Source of the DNA: Cinclus cinclus
Taxonomy: Eukaryota > Chordata > Aves > Passeriformes > Cinclidae
Assembly: GCF_963662255.1 (NCBI RefSeq)
Contig: NW_026912108.1
Coordinates: 665,517 to 729,516, forward strand
Reading direction: 5' to 3'
DNA: 64,000 nt
Within the stretch, counting starts at the first letter, position 1, and every line of letters begins with the position of its first letter. This document shows positions 8,911 through 19,204 of the stretch, piece after piece. Under the pieces are notes generated by a model that did no database searches, had not been told where the DNA came from, and was given only the letters and a program-made list of their open reading frames with translations. A program made the position numbers and the translations under genes.

Positions 8911-10908
8911 CTAGCACTGGTTATTATTTCCTTCCTGGGCATACATGTTGGAGGTTCCCTCAAGGGGATCTGACAAATCATCCTCCCTTTTGTAATACCC
9001 TGCATCTTGGTTATGGGAAGTTGAGGCTACCTTCACTTTAGTGGAGCTCCTTTGGTTAGTGTTTCCCTCCTTGAGTTGACGCACCCGTGCTGCCAGGGCA
9101 GAAGTGGGTTTCCCATCCCACCTCCTCATGTCTTCCCCATGGTCACGCAGAAAGAACCACAGGTCAGCTCGTGGGGTGTATCCTCTCTCCTTAGCTGGGG
9201 GACGTTGGGCTCTAACTCTGGGATCTGTGACTCGCACTGGTGCTGCATTGACCTTCCTCATCTCCTCCCTCACCCCTCTTATCTCCTCCTTGAACTCCTA
9301 TCTGAGTTCCCTAATCACGGCAGAGACCTGAGCCTGCATTGGGCCATTCATTATACTCTCAAAATTTCTGAGCTTATCGGCAACAGAACCCACTGTCTCG
9401 TGGTTGGTGTCAGCATTAATGGCTGCAATGAATGTGGTGTATTGAGATGGCCCCAGGTGTGCCAGATTCCACAACATCTGCCCTGTGCACCTGACCTTGT
9501 CGGGGTCATTGTCGTTGTCCACCCGTCCCAAAGAGTACTTCCAGTATTGCTACTTCTCTCAGCTGTTGGATCCCCTCCTCAGCGGTTTTCCAGCACATTC
9601 TATGGTGGTGCTCCTGCATTCTCTATGGACAAACCTCTCTCTTACACTCATTAAAAGCCGCTCCCAGAGGGAAAGGGGGCCTCGTTCCCTTACGAATATG
9701 TGATCCACACCTGAGTCTTGGGTTAGGGGTCCCAAATTCCTTGCCTCAGTACCATCCAGCTGCACACCTGTACCCATAAGGTCCCAGACCCGCAGTAACC
9801 ACGTTGTAAAAGCCTCACGGCCCCTTCGTACAACATCCTTACGGAGATTACGGAGACTCTCGTATGACAGGGACTCTGTGACGATCTCAACCTCTGGCTC
9901 CCCTGCTGGTTGTGAGGGCCCTGCTTTCTGATCATTATTATCTAGGTGCTTTGTTTTCACCTTAGACTTTCTAGTTTCCACGGGGGCAACTGCTGCTGGC
10001 TGTGAGTGCCCTTGCAGTTCAGCTGGAGCCTGGAGAGATGTAACATTTGTGGGTTCCACTGCTGCACCATCAGGTTCTCCCTCTTTAAGGCAGAGGGAGA
10101 GTTTCTCAAGAGCTGGGGAAAGGTACTCCTTCAGCATTTGGCCCATCTCCTTCACTAGAAACCCCACCCACTCTGGATGGTTCCTTTCTGAGGTGAGCTC
10201 TGGGGCAGAATCAGGCTCAGGGGCAACATCCTTAGTCTCTGGGGCAGAATCCTTAGTCTCTGGGGCAGAATCCTTAGTCTCTGGGGCAGGGGCAGAGTCA
10301 GGCTCTGGGACAGAATCCTTAGTCTCTGGGGGAGAATCCTTAGTCTCTGGGGCAGGGGCAGGGTCAGGCTCTGGGGCAGAGTCCTTAGTCTCTGGGGCAG
10401 AGCCAGGCTCTGGGGCAGGGCCAGGCTCTGGGGCAGGATCCCTATTCCTTGGGGGACGTATCAGGGTTGTCATCCAAGTCAATCTCCCCTCATCTCGGAA
10501 TGTTAAATAGAACAGGTTTACAAGGCCTATTAGCAATGTCAGCCACTGTATGATATCATTACTGCTTAGAAGAGATTTGAACCCCTCAAAAGCTGGTGGA
10601 GCAGACCCAAAAAACTGTGTAAGGTGTTGGGACAAAATTTTCCCTGGTGTCATATCCTCACAGTATGTACCATTATTAAAGTAGCCCCAAAAACATACAG
10701 TTAGAGTGTGATAGCTCCGAATCCATGTGCCCACCTTCCAGAGGAAGTTAAAAATCCATGAATTTCTCATGTTATCAGCCCACAAAAGGAACTGGATAAT
10801 AGTTACAGCAGCCTGAGTTATAGGACCCATGTTCAAGTAAGGGATTGCAAATGGGAGAGATAGAGCTGTGGCCACATGGAGCCCAAACCACGGTAAGCTG
10901 GACAACAT
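8911..10908 (-). pseudogene. gag: ERV-L gag with membrane-spanning N-terminus
   Basis: Gag polyprotein. The first ATG in the long frame is at 10908 (an open TTG precedes it at 10941). The first 140 residues contain at least two strongly hydrophobic, membrane-length segments, one near the start and one near residues 118-137. Then comes a Pro/Glu/Ala-rich tandem repeat (10195-10440), a coiled polar region and a capsid-like part ending around LSLWERLL (near 9620). The long frame stops at 9559; the following capsid sequence continues in other frames, so at least two frameshifts lie near 9530-9600. A TAG interrupts it at 9298-9300. The final stop is TAG 8911-8913. A membrane-anchored gag start is unusual for a retrovirus. 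Confidence 0.8.
10195..10440 (-). repeat. In-gag tandem repeat (7-residue PETKDSA-type unit)
   Basis: 21-bp units (plus-strand GGCAGAATCCTTAGTCTCTG) are interspersed with a related GGCAGGGGCAGGGTCAGG unit. In the gag frame they encode Pro-Glu-Thr-Lys-Asp-Ser-Ala and Pro-Ala-Pro-Glu repeats, an extended acidic linker. Confidence 0.85.
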
Positions 10909-10984
10909 GATGCCACCTAACACAAAACTGAGGTAACTCAAGAACTGTTATTCCTTTTTCACCCTTTTCTCTCAATGCCCTCGG

Positions 10985-11002
10985 GCCCCACGTTGGGCGC
11001 CA
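10985..11002 (-). other. Primer-binding site, tRNA-Lys type
   Basis: In element orientation TGGCGCCCAACGTGGGGC, an exact 18-nt match to the classic retroviral tRNA-Lys(1,2) site. It lies five bases inside the 5' LTR, which fixes the element's orientation. Confidence 0.93.
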
Positions 11003-11007
11003 AAATC

Positions 11008-11702
11008 TGTCCTGGTTTGAAGGACAGGTGTTTGCCAAGGAAAGCAGAAGCTTCCCCTTGGACTGAAAGAAAATATGATTCTTCCGATTATTATAATTTC
11101 GGAATTAAGAGAGCTCTCAGGCAAAGATATGGGGGTAGGAATAACAGTTCTTTACTAGTATATTTAACAAGACAAACAAGAACAACAACAGCTATGAAAT
11201 TACCCACAAACAGAACAGTAACTCAGTCCCAGTGTTTTTTGGCTGCAGGCACCTTTTCCCTGAGCTGCAGTTCCCGGTGCTGGGGGCGGGTGGCTCCCGC
11301 AGAGCTGCAGGAGGGCTGGGGGTGATGGCAGAGCTGTCCCAGGGGGAGAGAGAGATGGAGAGAGAGCTCTCCGCTCACGGTGTCGGTCCCGGTGCTCAGT
11401 AGAGTGCTGGATGGTGGTAGTTCACAGCGAGAAGACAGCCGGGCAGGGTCCGATGGTGGTTTCCCGACGCTGGGATGGGACACAGACGGCGATCGTCCTT
11501 CTCGTCCGAACTCCGCGGGGGAAATGGGCCGAGGCCCAGCCTTCCTCTTCCTCTTCTGGCTGTTTGAATCTCGCAGGGCTTGCTTCTTCCCTCCCGTCCC
11601 CTCCCCCTTGTCACCAGGGCCCAGTCAACAGGTATCTTAGCATGACAATGGGGAAAATTCCACAGAGGGAAAAAAAAAAATAGAAAGAACTAACCCTCAA
11701 CA
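11008..11702 (-). repeat. 5' LTR of the ERV-L provirus
   Basis: 695 bp, almost identical to 4928-5621. It abuts the tRNA-Lys primer-binding site and, on the other side, the TGGGG target duplication. Confidence 0.93.
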
Positions 11703-11732
11703 TGGGGTTAAAATAAAATGTTGAAGTAAGGC

Positions 11733-11880
11733 ATGGATGGGGACATGTGGCGGACAAGGACATGGGTGAGGTCATGGATGGGGACGTGAGGGGACACAGC
11801 CTTTCATGGAGACATAGACATGGATGGGGACACAGACCCAGCTGGGGACATGAAGGTACATGGACATGGGTGGGGACACG
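11733..11880. repeat. ACATGGACATGGGTGGGG-type minisatellite, copy A
   Basis: Degenerate repeats of GGGGACATGG/GGACATGGGTG. The equivalent array follows zinc-finger gene 2 at 20730-20960, between the 3' UTR and the P450 relic. Confidence 0.75.
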
Positions 11881-11885
11881 AACTG

Positions 11886-11975
11886 GGACAGCATCAATGC
11901 CACCAGCACCTTCATCTCAGCCATGGCAAAGCACTGCCTAATGCAGTTCCTGCCACCACATTCCCACCATCACTG
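11886..11975 (-). pseudogene. CYP4-type P450 haem-binding exon relic, copy A
   Basis: On the minus strand this reads R-N-C-I-R-Q-C-F-A-M-A-E-M-K-V-L-V-A, the signature around the haem-ligand cysteine of CYP4 cytochromes P450 (consensus RNCIGQ.FAM.E.KV). The ligand Cys codon is at 11945-11943. The Gly after Cys-Ile is Arg here. Only this exon piece is seen, with no flanking P450 exons, so it is a relic. A second relic lies at 20965-21052, in the same position relative to zinc-finger gene 2. Confidence 0.75.
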
Positions 11976-12435
11976 CTGCAGTATCCCAGCTGAATGTCAC
12001 CATCCACCAGGGCGGGAGGGTTGTCGACAAGTTGTTGTCAGGGCTTGTTCAGTTGGTGACAAGGGGTGTGGAAGCAAGTGACAGCCACCACAGTGTACCA
12101 GGGCCACCACCCTCAGGGGAGCCCAACCACCTCTGAGGACAGCGCAAATGTCAGTGCCACCAGCAGTGTCCCATGCAGGGTGTCACCAGTGGTGTCCTAG
12201 TGGCAGTGTCCCCACAGGTGTGGCAATGTTGTCCCCTGCTGTGTGTCCTGGTGGCACTGTGTCCCTTCCCCTCCATTTGTCCTCATCCTCCACTGTGGCC
12301 ATTACCTCTGTGTGTCCCTGTCCCCTTCCATGTGCCCCCATGTCTCCTCCTATGTTCCTGTCCTCCACCCCTGGTGGGGCCTGATCCTCCAAGGTCCCCA
12401 GCCCATGTCCTGCAGAGTCTCCCTGTGTCCCTCAG

Positions 12436-12488
12436 GATGTTTCCGTGGCTGCTCCTGGTGCTGAGTGTCTGCACCCACCCCAGCACAC
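12436..12488 (+). other. Possible signal-peptide exon
   Basis: ATG at 12436 opens MFPWLLLVLSVCTHPST, a good secretion signal, and is followed by a donor-like GTAGGG. No following exon was recognised, so this is a weak candidate. Confidence 0.25.
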
Positions 12489-12499
12489 GTAGGGACACG

Positions 12500-12830
12500 C
12501 CATGACAGTTATGACACCCCATGAAACCTTTTCTCCTTGGATTTTGGGTCTTCCCCCCTTATTTTGGATACTTTCTCCCTATTCTGGATACTTTATCCCC
12601 TATTTTGTGTCTTTCCCCCTCTTTTGAGTCTTTACCATTTATTTTGTTTCCTTTCCCCTTATTTTGCTTCCCTTCCTCATCTTTTGGATCCTTTCCCCCA
12701 TTTTCCATCCTTTCCCCTAAATTCAGGCACCTTCTTGCTTCTGGTACGTTTTTGGGTGCCTTCCCCCTCCTCCAATCCTCTCCAACTTCTTAAACCTCCT
12801 CAGCCCCCACACAGGTTGCCCCCCAGGCAT
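12500..12830. other. Pyrimidine-rich T/C repeats, no gene
   Basis: Degenerate CCCCTATTTTG / TTTCCCCC repeats on the plus strand. No gene signal. Confidence 0.5.
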
Positions 12831-12879
12831 GTCCGCAGCTGTCCCATGCCACATGGACTGGGTGCTCGCCATCCTCGGC

Positions 12880-13210
12880 GCCCTTGAGTCTCCAGCCCGG
12901 GGCAACTCCCCCGGCACTGCCCCCAACAGCGGCACCCCCAAAACTCTGCCGTCTCGGAGCCGCCGAGCGGGTGCCTGGCCCTCGGCCCTGAACACAGAGC
13001 TCTGCCCGGGGGCTCCCGGGGAAAGGCGACGGCGCTCGGCAGAGGCCCCAGCCCGCCCAGCCCGCGGCAATTCCCCCGCATCGGGACAAAATCCTGCCCC
13101 GAAGGAGCCACTTGCAACGTCCGTCTGCGGCTCCTCCGTGCCCCGAAGATCCCGGCAGCTGCCCCGCGCTCGCCAGGCGCTACGGCTTCCGCAACCGGGC
13201 ACAATATTCA
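12880..13210. other. CpG-rich segment
   Basis: CpG-dense compared with its surroundings, as in a CpG island. It is followed by an AT-richer sequence with an acceptor-like TTACAG at about 13236-13241. It may mark an old promoter; open frames on both strands show no domain. Confidence 0.4.
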
Positions 13211-13639
13211 CTTCATGCAATCTTTGCTATCTCTGCTTACAGGTGCAAAACCAGCTGCTGCTCAGACAGTCCCAGATCAGACTGAAGGGCTCCCACCCAA
13301 AATGCTGCATTCCGTTCTGACCCACCATTAAGAAATCCAAGAGCAAAACAGACAGCTCATTACAGAAAACCTTGCAAAATCACATCTGACAACATTTTGG
13401 TCCAAAATCGCAAATATGAACAGAAGCTGAGCAAGTCAGCAACGTTAGAAAACAAGCTTTGAGCATTGCGACTACAAGAGCTCAGGCAATGCATTTAATT
13501 GGAATCAGGCCTCTCTTTCTGACATGTGAGCAATGCCATCCAATTTCCCAAACCAGGGAAATGGGGGGTCCTGGCAGCTGCCGCTTCACACGCAGCAATG
13601 ACACAGAATAGGGCAGGGAGAGCAGCTGCCAAACTCCTA

Positions 13640-14874
13640 CCTTCTACTTGCAATTAAGAACTTTTATTCTGATGTCTAATAAAGCAACGATTAATAGTCA
13701 AAAAGACTAAAAATACCTGTACTAATTATAACACAACTAAGAATAACTGTACTATTGATAGTAATAATAGAGCTAATAGCGATAATAAGAATTAATCATG
13801 GTAATAAAAACCCTACCACACTTATACTAGGTTTGCCAGGCCAGGTTTTGGTATGGGGGGTCTCTAGAAGCACCTTCTGTGAGAGGCTGCTGGAAGCACC
13901 TGCTCCTCCATGTCCTGCAGAGTCAACGCCAGCTGGCTCCAGGACGGACCAGCCGCTGGCCAAGGCTGGGCCAGGTAGAAATGGTGGGAACACCTTTGGG
14001 AAAACAGACTGAAGAAAAGCAGTTCTCGTGCAGTTGTAACTGTGGCCAGGGAAGAGCAGGGCGAGAACATGAGAGGAACAACTGTGCACACAGCCAGGGC
14101 AGGGCAGGAGGAGGGGCAGGAGCTACTGCAGGTGCTGGAGCTGATTGCCCTGAGATTCTGTGGTGCAGTCCCTGGTGAGGCAGCTGGGCCCCTGCAGCCC
14201 ATGGAGGGCACAGAGTGCAGAGGTGCACCTGCAGCGCCTGGAGGGGTCCATGCCAGAGCAGGGGGACGCCTGAGTGGAGGCTGTGACCCCATGAGAAACC
14301 CGTGCTGGAGCAGGGACCTGGCAGGGACCAGCAACCCGTGGAGAGAGAAGCCCACGCTGGAGCAGGGTCCTGGTAGGACTTGCGAGCCCATAGGAACGTG
14401 ACCCACATTGCAGCAGTTTATGAAGAACTGCTGTCCCTGAGATGAACTCACCTTGGAGAAGTTCATGGAGAAGCGTCTCAGGGAGGGACCCCATGGTGCA
14501 GCAGGGGAACGGCTCCTCTCCCTGAGCAGCAGCAGGAGAAACAACATGTGATGAACTGACCAGAACCCCCATTCCCCATCTCCCTGCACCCACTGGGGGA
14601 GGAGGCAGAGCTGGGAAAGAGGGAGGGATGGGCAGAAGATACAGTTATCTTACTTCTCACTCTCCTGGTCTGATTTGGAGAGCAGTTAATTCAATTAATA
14701 TCACCAATTTCAGACCTGTTTCACCCATTGTGACATTTGCTAAGTGATATGTCCCAGTCCTTATCTCAACCCAGTAAGCCTTCATTCTGTTTTCTGTCTC
14801 CTGTCCGTATCTGGAGAGGAGTGAGAGAGCAGCTTTGGTGGGTGTCGGCCATCCAGCCAGGGTCATCTGACAAC
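13640..14874 (+). mobile_element. Solo LTR of a large avian ERV family (boundaries partly uncertain)
   Basis: An AT-rich start with TAATA/GATAATA runs, a middle with repeated CCATGCTGGAGCAGGG-type phrases and an end CAGCCAGGGTCATCTGACAACA resemble a common passerine LTR type. No gag or pol is next to it. The right edge at about 14874 is clearer than the left edge. Confidence 0.5.
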
Positions 14875-15259
14875 ACTTCCTTTCTCTCATTCTTTCTTTC
14901 TCTCTTTCTTTTCACAGGTCACTGTGAAGAGGTTGAGTGGTGCTTTGATGGAGGGAGTGAAGGTGGCAGGGAGCAGCAGGGACAGGAGCCACAGGGATGT
15001 GGCACAGGCATCAGAAGGGCCCAGGCAGCTGGCAGGGGCTCTCCCCCTGGCCCAGCAGCAGCCCCGTGCTGTGCCCAAGGCGCTCCCACCAGGGGCTGGG
15101 CCCAGAGGCAGGGGGAGACTCCAGTCCCGGGGGCGGCATCTCTGCCCGGATCCCCGTCCAGCCCAGCCTCCCCCGAGTGCGCAGTGACCGCTGGCACGGC
15201 TGCACTGGACAGAGTGACCTGTGGGGACATTGAGAGCTGCCCCCACTGTGACACTGCCC
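14875..15259 (+). other. Polypyrimidine tract and unassigned GC-rich sequence
   Basis: 14876-14917 is a TTTC/TCTC tract ending in TTTTCACAG, a textbook splice acceptor. The sequence after it (14919-15190) is open in two frames but shows no known domain. It could be a 5' exon of the third zinc-finger relic; this is a guess. Confidence 0.3.
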
Positions 15260-15401
15260 TTGGGATTTCACAGGCACCAAACAAATCACAGCCAGCCCTG
15301 CTCCTTGTGATGTCACAGGCACCAGAGCACATCACAGTCCTGCCCCTTGTGATGTCACAGGCTCCAGAGCACATCACAGCCCTGCTCCTTGTGATGTCAA
15401 A
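15260..15401 (+). repeat. 42-bp tandem repeat with CRE-like TGATGTCA
   Basis: Four units start at about 15260, 15305, 15347 and 15389 (period 42-45). Each contains TTGTGATGTCACAGG, near-palindromic and close to the CRE/ATF site. The array is interrupted by an LTR and resumes at 15973-16022, directly before the zinc-finger relic. Confidence 0.85.
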
Positions 15402-15972
15402 TGTGGAGGCCCATGGCTTTGCCTTAGAGGAATTTCCCTTGAGTGGGCTGTGATTAGCTTATCTCAACCCTCCTAGAAGGATGCTCATTAGGTTAGCACA
15501 CCTTTTCTTGTCATGGTGAGCTACTGAATAGCTTCTCTTATCCCACCATGCCCTAGTATCCATGTTAATCCTTTGTAACCAATTGGTCTTTCCCCCTTGC
15601 TCTCTCCCATAAAAACCTCAGTTATTTCCCTCAGTTCTCTAGGGAGCAGTCGTTCCTGGCTCCCTTCACAGAGCTGCTGAATAATAAAGGAATCTTTGTG
15701 GAATTTGCCATAAGACGCTTCCCGTCTCTCTGTCCCTGAGGCAGCCTGGGAAAGCCTTGCAAGCAGAGCTGGAATCGCTGAGATTAAATCACTGACCAGA
15801 GCTGATGACTTGTGGCCACAGCTACCCCTTCCTGAGGCTTATCCAGTGGCCAGGAGAACAGACAGAAGATCCCCTAGAAGGCAGTTCCTTGCAGGACTCT
15901 CTCTCTCTGGGAAGGCTGGCAGCTTCCTGGGTCTGAAGCATTGAATCTCAAAAGACCCCCTACCAGCCTTCA
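15402..15972 (+). mobile_element. Solo LTR with near-perfect 6-bp target duplication
   Basis: 571 bp, TG...CA ends, TATA-like CCCATAAAAACC near 15605 and AATAAAGG near 15680. The flanks GTCAAA (15396-15401) and GTCACA (15973-15978) form a 6-bp duplication with one mismatch, typical of class II (ERV-K) integration. It splits the 42-bp repeat array. Confidence 0.75.
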
Positions 15973-16022
15973 GTCACAGGTACCAGAGCACATCACAGCC
16001 CTGCCCCTTGTGATGTCTCAGG

Positions 16023-16138
16023 CCCCATGAGTGCCCCAAGTGTGGGAAGAGCTTCTCACAGAGCTCTCATTTCACCAGATACCAAGATGCACCACTGAGG
16101 GAAGCCCTGCAAGTGCCCGGAGTGCAAGAAGAGCTTTG
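16023..16138 (+). pseudogene. Zinc-finger gene 3 relic, last finger
   Basis: Encodes one finger start ([15 protein letters not shown]) and then loses the zinc-binding histidines (TRYQDAP). A following vestigial finger matches the post-stop vestige of the other two copies. It is cut at 16138 by an LTR; its 3' flank resumes at about 17516. No upstream fingers remain. Confidence 0.75.
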
Positions 16139-17515
16139 TGCCAGTCTAAGGTTGCAATGTAAGATGTTAACCACAAGTATATATTCTATCACCATCTGTT
16201 AAAAGCAGGTGGAGCAGTGTTCCTTCTCTCTTCCATGACCCATCCATCATAACTCCAGGGGGCAGGGGGAAATATCTTCTGTTAATAGGCCAGCTGTTAA
16301 AGCCAGGTGGGGTAGTTTTGTTTACCCCTTTCAGGACCCATCCTTTGTCCAGGAAGGTGTGATAATTGATAAAAGATTCGTGTCAATCATAAAAGTAGTG
16401 GGGTTTGTATAAACCAGAATACTTAGGTCTGAAATGAAGCATGGACATTAGATAGAGAAAAATAGAGAAAAATATATATGATTAAATCATTCTCTTTAAA
16501 TACCCCTGTTATGAATATTGTGTTTTTTAGTAAATTGTATTCAATACCAGTTTGCAAAATGAGGATTTCCCACAGCCTGAAAGATTTTGCAAAATCAGAT
16601 TTCCTGCCTTTGTGTAATCAATTGCAACCTATCTGCTAAGACCAGACTTCCCACTTCTGCTGTTCTTTATCTACCAAAACCAGATGGTTACTTGACAAAT
16701 TGTCCAGAGATTTCACAAGCGGTCCCATGGATGTTTTTTTGACCACCACCGCTTACCTGGCAGAATTATGACAACAAAAAAAATAACAGTTATTGATTAC
16801 TACGAGGAAAAACATCCTATAAAAAGGAGCTGCAAACCAAGGTTTGACAGAGTGTGGAGTGGGCGCTGACCCCTCACGTTCCCCAGCGCTGCTTGCTCCG
16901 TCTATATCAAATAAAGCAACTTAAATTTTGCTAAATATGGAGACTTTCTTTCTCATTTATAACAAAGGTATTTTCTGTTAATAAGCCATTAAGTCTCGCT
17001 GCATGATTAATCAAATTACATCATCCCATTTGAAATGCCCCACCCAAGGGGAAGAGCCAAGCATTTCCTACCTAAATAAAATCTAAAATTTGAAATATCA
17101 CAGCAACCTTTTCCCACTAAATTCCTAGAGAAAGACCAGAAAGACCAGGCCCAGCTTCATCACCAGTAAATCTTAAAAAAAAAAAAAAATCAAAAAGAAC
17201 ACACCCTTCTCCAAAATCATTGCTTCAACAAAACCACATCTGTCACTCCAGTAAAACTATAGCCTGCATGTAATCAGACTGCTACCAACACTGTGACCAA
17301 TAGGGTGTCAGGTTGCATTCTAACTCTATCAGTGTTTTCTTTTTAATATTACTATACTTTTAATTTTCCCAGTAAAAATCTGATATTCCTATTCCCATAT
17401 CTTTGCCTGAGAGCTCCTTAATCTCAAAGTTATAACAGAGAGAGAGAGTTTACATTTTCCATTTCAAGAGAGGCTCCTGTCTTCCTCAGCAGACACCTGT
17501 CTTTAAACCAAGACT
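16139..17515 (+). mobile_element. LTR-B element inserted in the zinc-finger relic (with LTR-A nested inside)
   Basis: Outer LTR sequence 16139-16357 plus 16965-17515. Its outer parts match the minus-strand LTR at 44725-45175. Its end (CCCATATCTTTGCCTGAGAGC onward) matches the end of the ERV-L provirus LTR, so it belongs to a related LTR group. The start and end bases are approximate. Confidence 0.65.
16358..16964 (+). mobile_element. Solo LTR-A with perfect 4-bp target duplication
   Basis: 607 bp, starts TGTGATAATTG and ends TTATAACA, with TATAAAAAGG near 16818 and AATAAAG near 16911. AAGG flanks it on both sides (16354-16357 and 16965-16968). A 4-bp duplication suits class I (gamma/epsilon-like) ERVs. 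A second LTR-A with a tRNA-Phe-type primer site is at 45223-45778. Confidence 0.85.
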
Positions 17516-17760
17516 GTGTTCCTCCAGCTCCATCCCCCATGGCAGGGTCTGCATTGGATGATCTCCAGTGACCCTGGGTGGGCAGAGTCCTGGTGATCTG
17601 TGGTGCCACTGATCCGTGTTGGGGAGACACCTGGCTGGGGGATCCACATCCTCCTGGCTCCCCGTTACCTGTATTTTCTTTGCATTTCTCTTTGTCCTTT
17701 CCAAACACCCAAAACTGGGGCAGAAATAAAGATGTTGAACTAAGATGTGGAAGGGGACAT
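17516..17760 (+). pseudogene. Zinc-finger gene 3 relic, 3' flank
   Basis: CCTCCAGCTCCATCCCCCATGGCAGG and the following 200 bp match the 3' UTRs of zinc-finger genes 1 and 2. With 16023-16138 it marks a third copy split by the LTR insertion. Confidence 0.7.
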
Positions 17761-18059
17761 GGGGGGATCTTCCAGGGGATGTGGGGGATGCTGGGTTCGT
17801 GGGACTTCAGGGTTCCTCAGAGGGACTTGGGGGTTGCTCAGGGCTTTGGGCACTGCAGGCCCAGCAGCTCTGTCGGCACTGGGACACCCTGGCAGAGTTT
17901 CTGGGGCAGCTGACCAAGGACCCCCTGCCCTGGAACTGTCCCCATGTCCCCCCATCCCGGTCCCTGGTGTGCCTTGTCCAGGATCCCCCTGTCCCTGCTG
18001 CCAGCTCCCTTGCCCCCAGCCCATTCCCAAGTCACCCCACTCCTGCTCCCATGCCAGTT
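17761..18059 (+). other. Unassigned GC-rich sequence
   Basis: Open in three plus-strand frames but with no recognised domain. It lies between the relic zinc-finger copy and the minisatellite of the next copy. Confidence 0.35.
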
Positions 18060-19145
18060 TGGATCCCATTCGAGGTCTCATTCCCTGTCAGTGTCCTGAA
18101 TTCTCTGTCTGGTTGCCTTTCCCAAATTCCCAGGCCCATATTCCTTGTCCTGTTCCCACTGACATATTCCCAGTTCTGCTCCAGTTCCATACTTCCATTT
18201 CTATAGTCCCTGTCTTGTTCCAAAGTTCACATTCCTAGTTCTGCTCCCGTACTCAGGTTCCCAATCTTCCTAATCCACATCCCATATTCTCTCTCTGGTT
18301 GCTCTTTCCATATTCCCTGTCCCATACCCATGTTTGCATCCCTGGTCCCATTCCCGCTTGTGTCCCGTATTTGGGGTCCATTCCCAGTCACTGTCTCCAA
18401 TCCCAGTCCCAGCCCTGTATTCCCGGTCCCATTCCTGTATTGCCAGTCGCTGTCCTTATTTCCAGTCCCTGTTCCCCGGTGCCCTTTCTCAGTCCCCACC
18501 CCCATTCCCGGTCTCATTCCAGATCTTGGTCTCCATTCCTGGTCCCATTCCCAGTTCCATTCCCAGTGCTGTCCTGTATTCCCAGTCCCATTCCTGAGGG
18601 CCGCCTCTCCCATGGGGGCCGAGGGTTTCACAGCTGGGGCTGCCGTGCCACATGAACCCTTCAGCCCTGCTGCTCTCCTTGGCCAGCTGCAGAGAGTACA
18701 AGGCTTTGGGCATTGCTCAGAGGCCCCCAGCTGGCCACAGCAGCCCATCCTGCCAGCACCCCTGTGCCTCAGAGCCCTCCCTCATAGTGGGGCCATGCAA
18801 GGGCCATGGGCCTGCACGAGGCTCCTGTTCTTGACACAGGAGCAAGGCTGCAGCTCCAGCCTTGGGGCCCTGGGCCGCAGCAGCCCAGGGCAGGCCCAGC
18901 TGCAGAGCTCACAGCCCCGGGGTGTTTCACTGGAACACTTCTGAACACTAATCCCCATCCCATATTCTCTCTCTGCTTGCTGCTCCCACATTCCCTGACC
19001 TGCTCCCATATTCCCATCCCCGCTCTCATTCCCGGTTCCTGTCCCGTATTCCCGGTCCCATTCCCCGTCCCATTCCAAGTCCCCATTCCCAGTCACACTT
19101 CCCGTTCCCGAACCCGGTTCCCATTCCCCGTCCCCATTCCCGGTT
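18060..19145. repeat. CCCATTCCCAGTCC-type minisatellite upstream of zinc-finger gene 2
   Basis: Two blocks (18060-18600 and 18960-19145) of degenerate ATTCCCAGTCCC units, separated by about 350 bp of unassigned sequence. The same type as 2095-2275. Confidence 0.75.
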
Positions 19146-19204
19146 CCCGTCCCCTCTCACCCGACGCCGCCGCCATCCCCAGCCCCCCCCCCACGTCGAT
19201 CCTC

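Larger units (their letters stand above)
4928..11702 (-). mobile_element. Near full-length ERV-L-like provirus (young)
   Basis: Complete LTR-gag-pro-pol-LTR element on the minus strand with no env. A perfect 5-bp target duplication TGGGG flanks it (4923-4927 and 11703-11707), the size expected of class III/ERV-L integrases. The two LTRs differ by only four substitutions and a small A-run change over about 694 bp. The primer-binding site matches tRNA-Lys. Gag is damaged by frameshifts and a stop; pol keeps one frame throughout but has three in-frame TGA codons. It sits in the 3' flank of zinc-finger gene 1. Confidence 0.93.

Noticed and set aside
15260..15401. Possible CRISPR array
   Set aside because: Units are nearly contiguous with no variable spacers, in a vertebrate genome; it is a plain tandem repeat.
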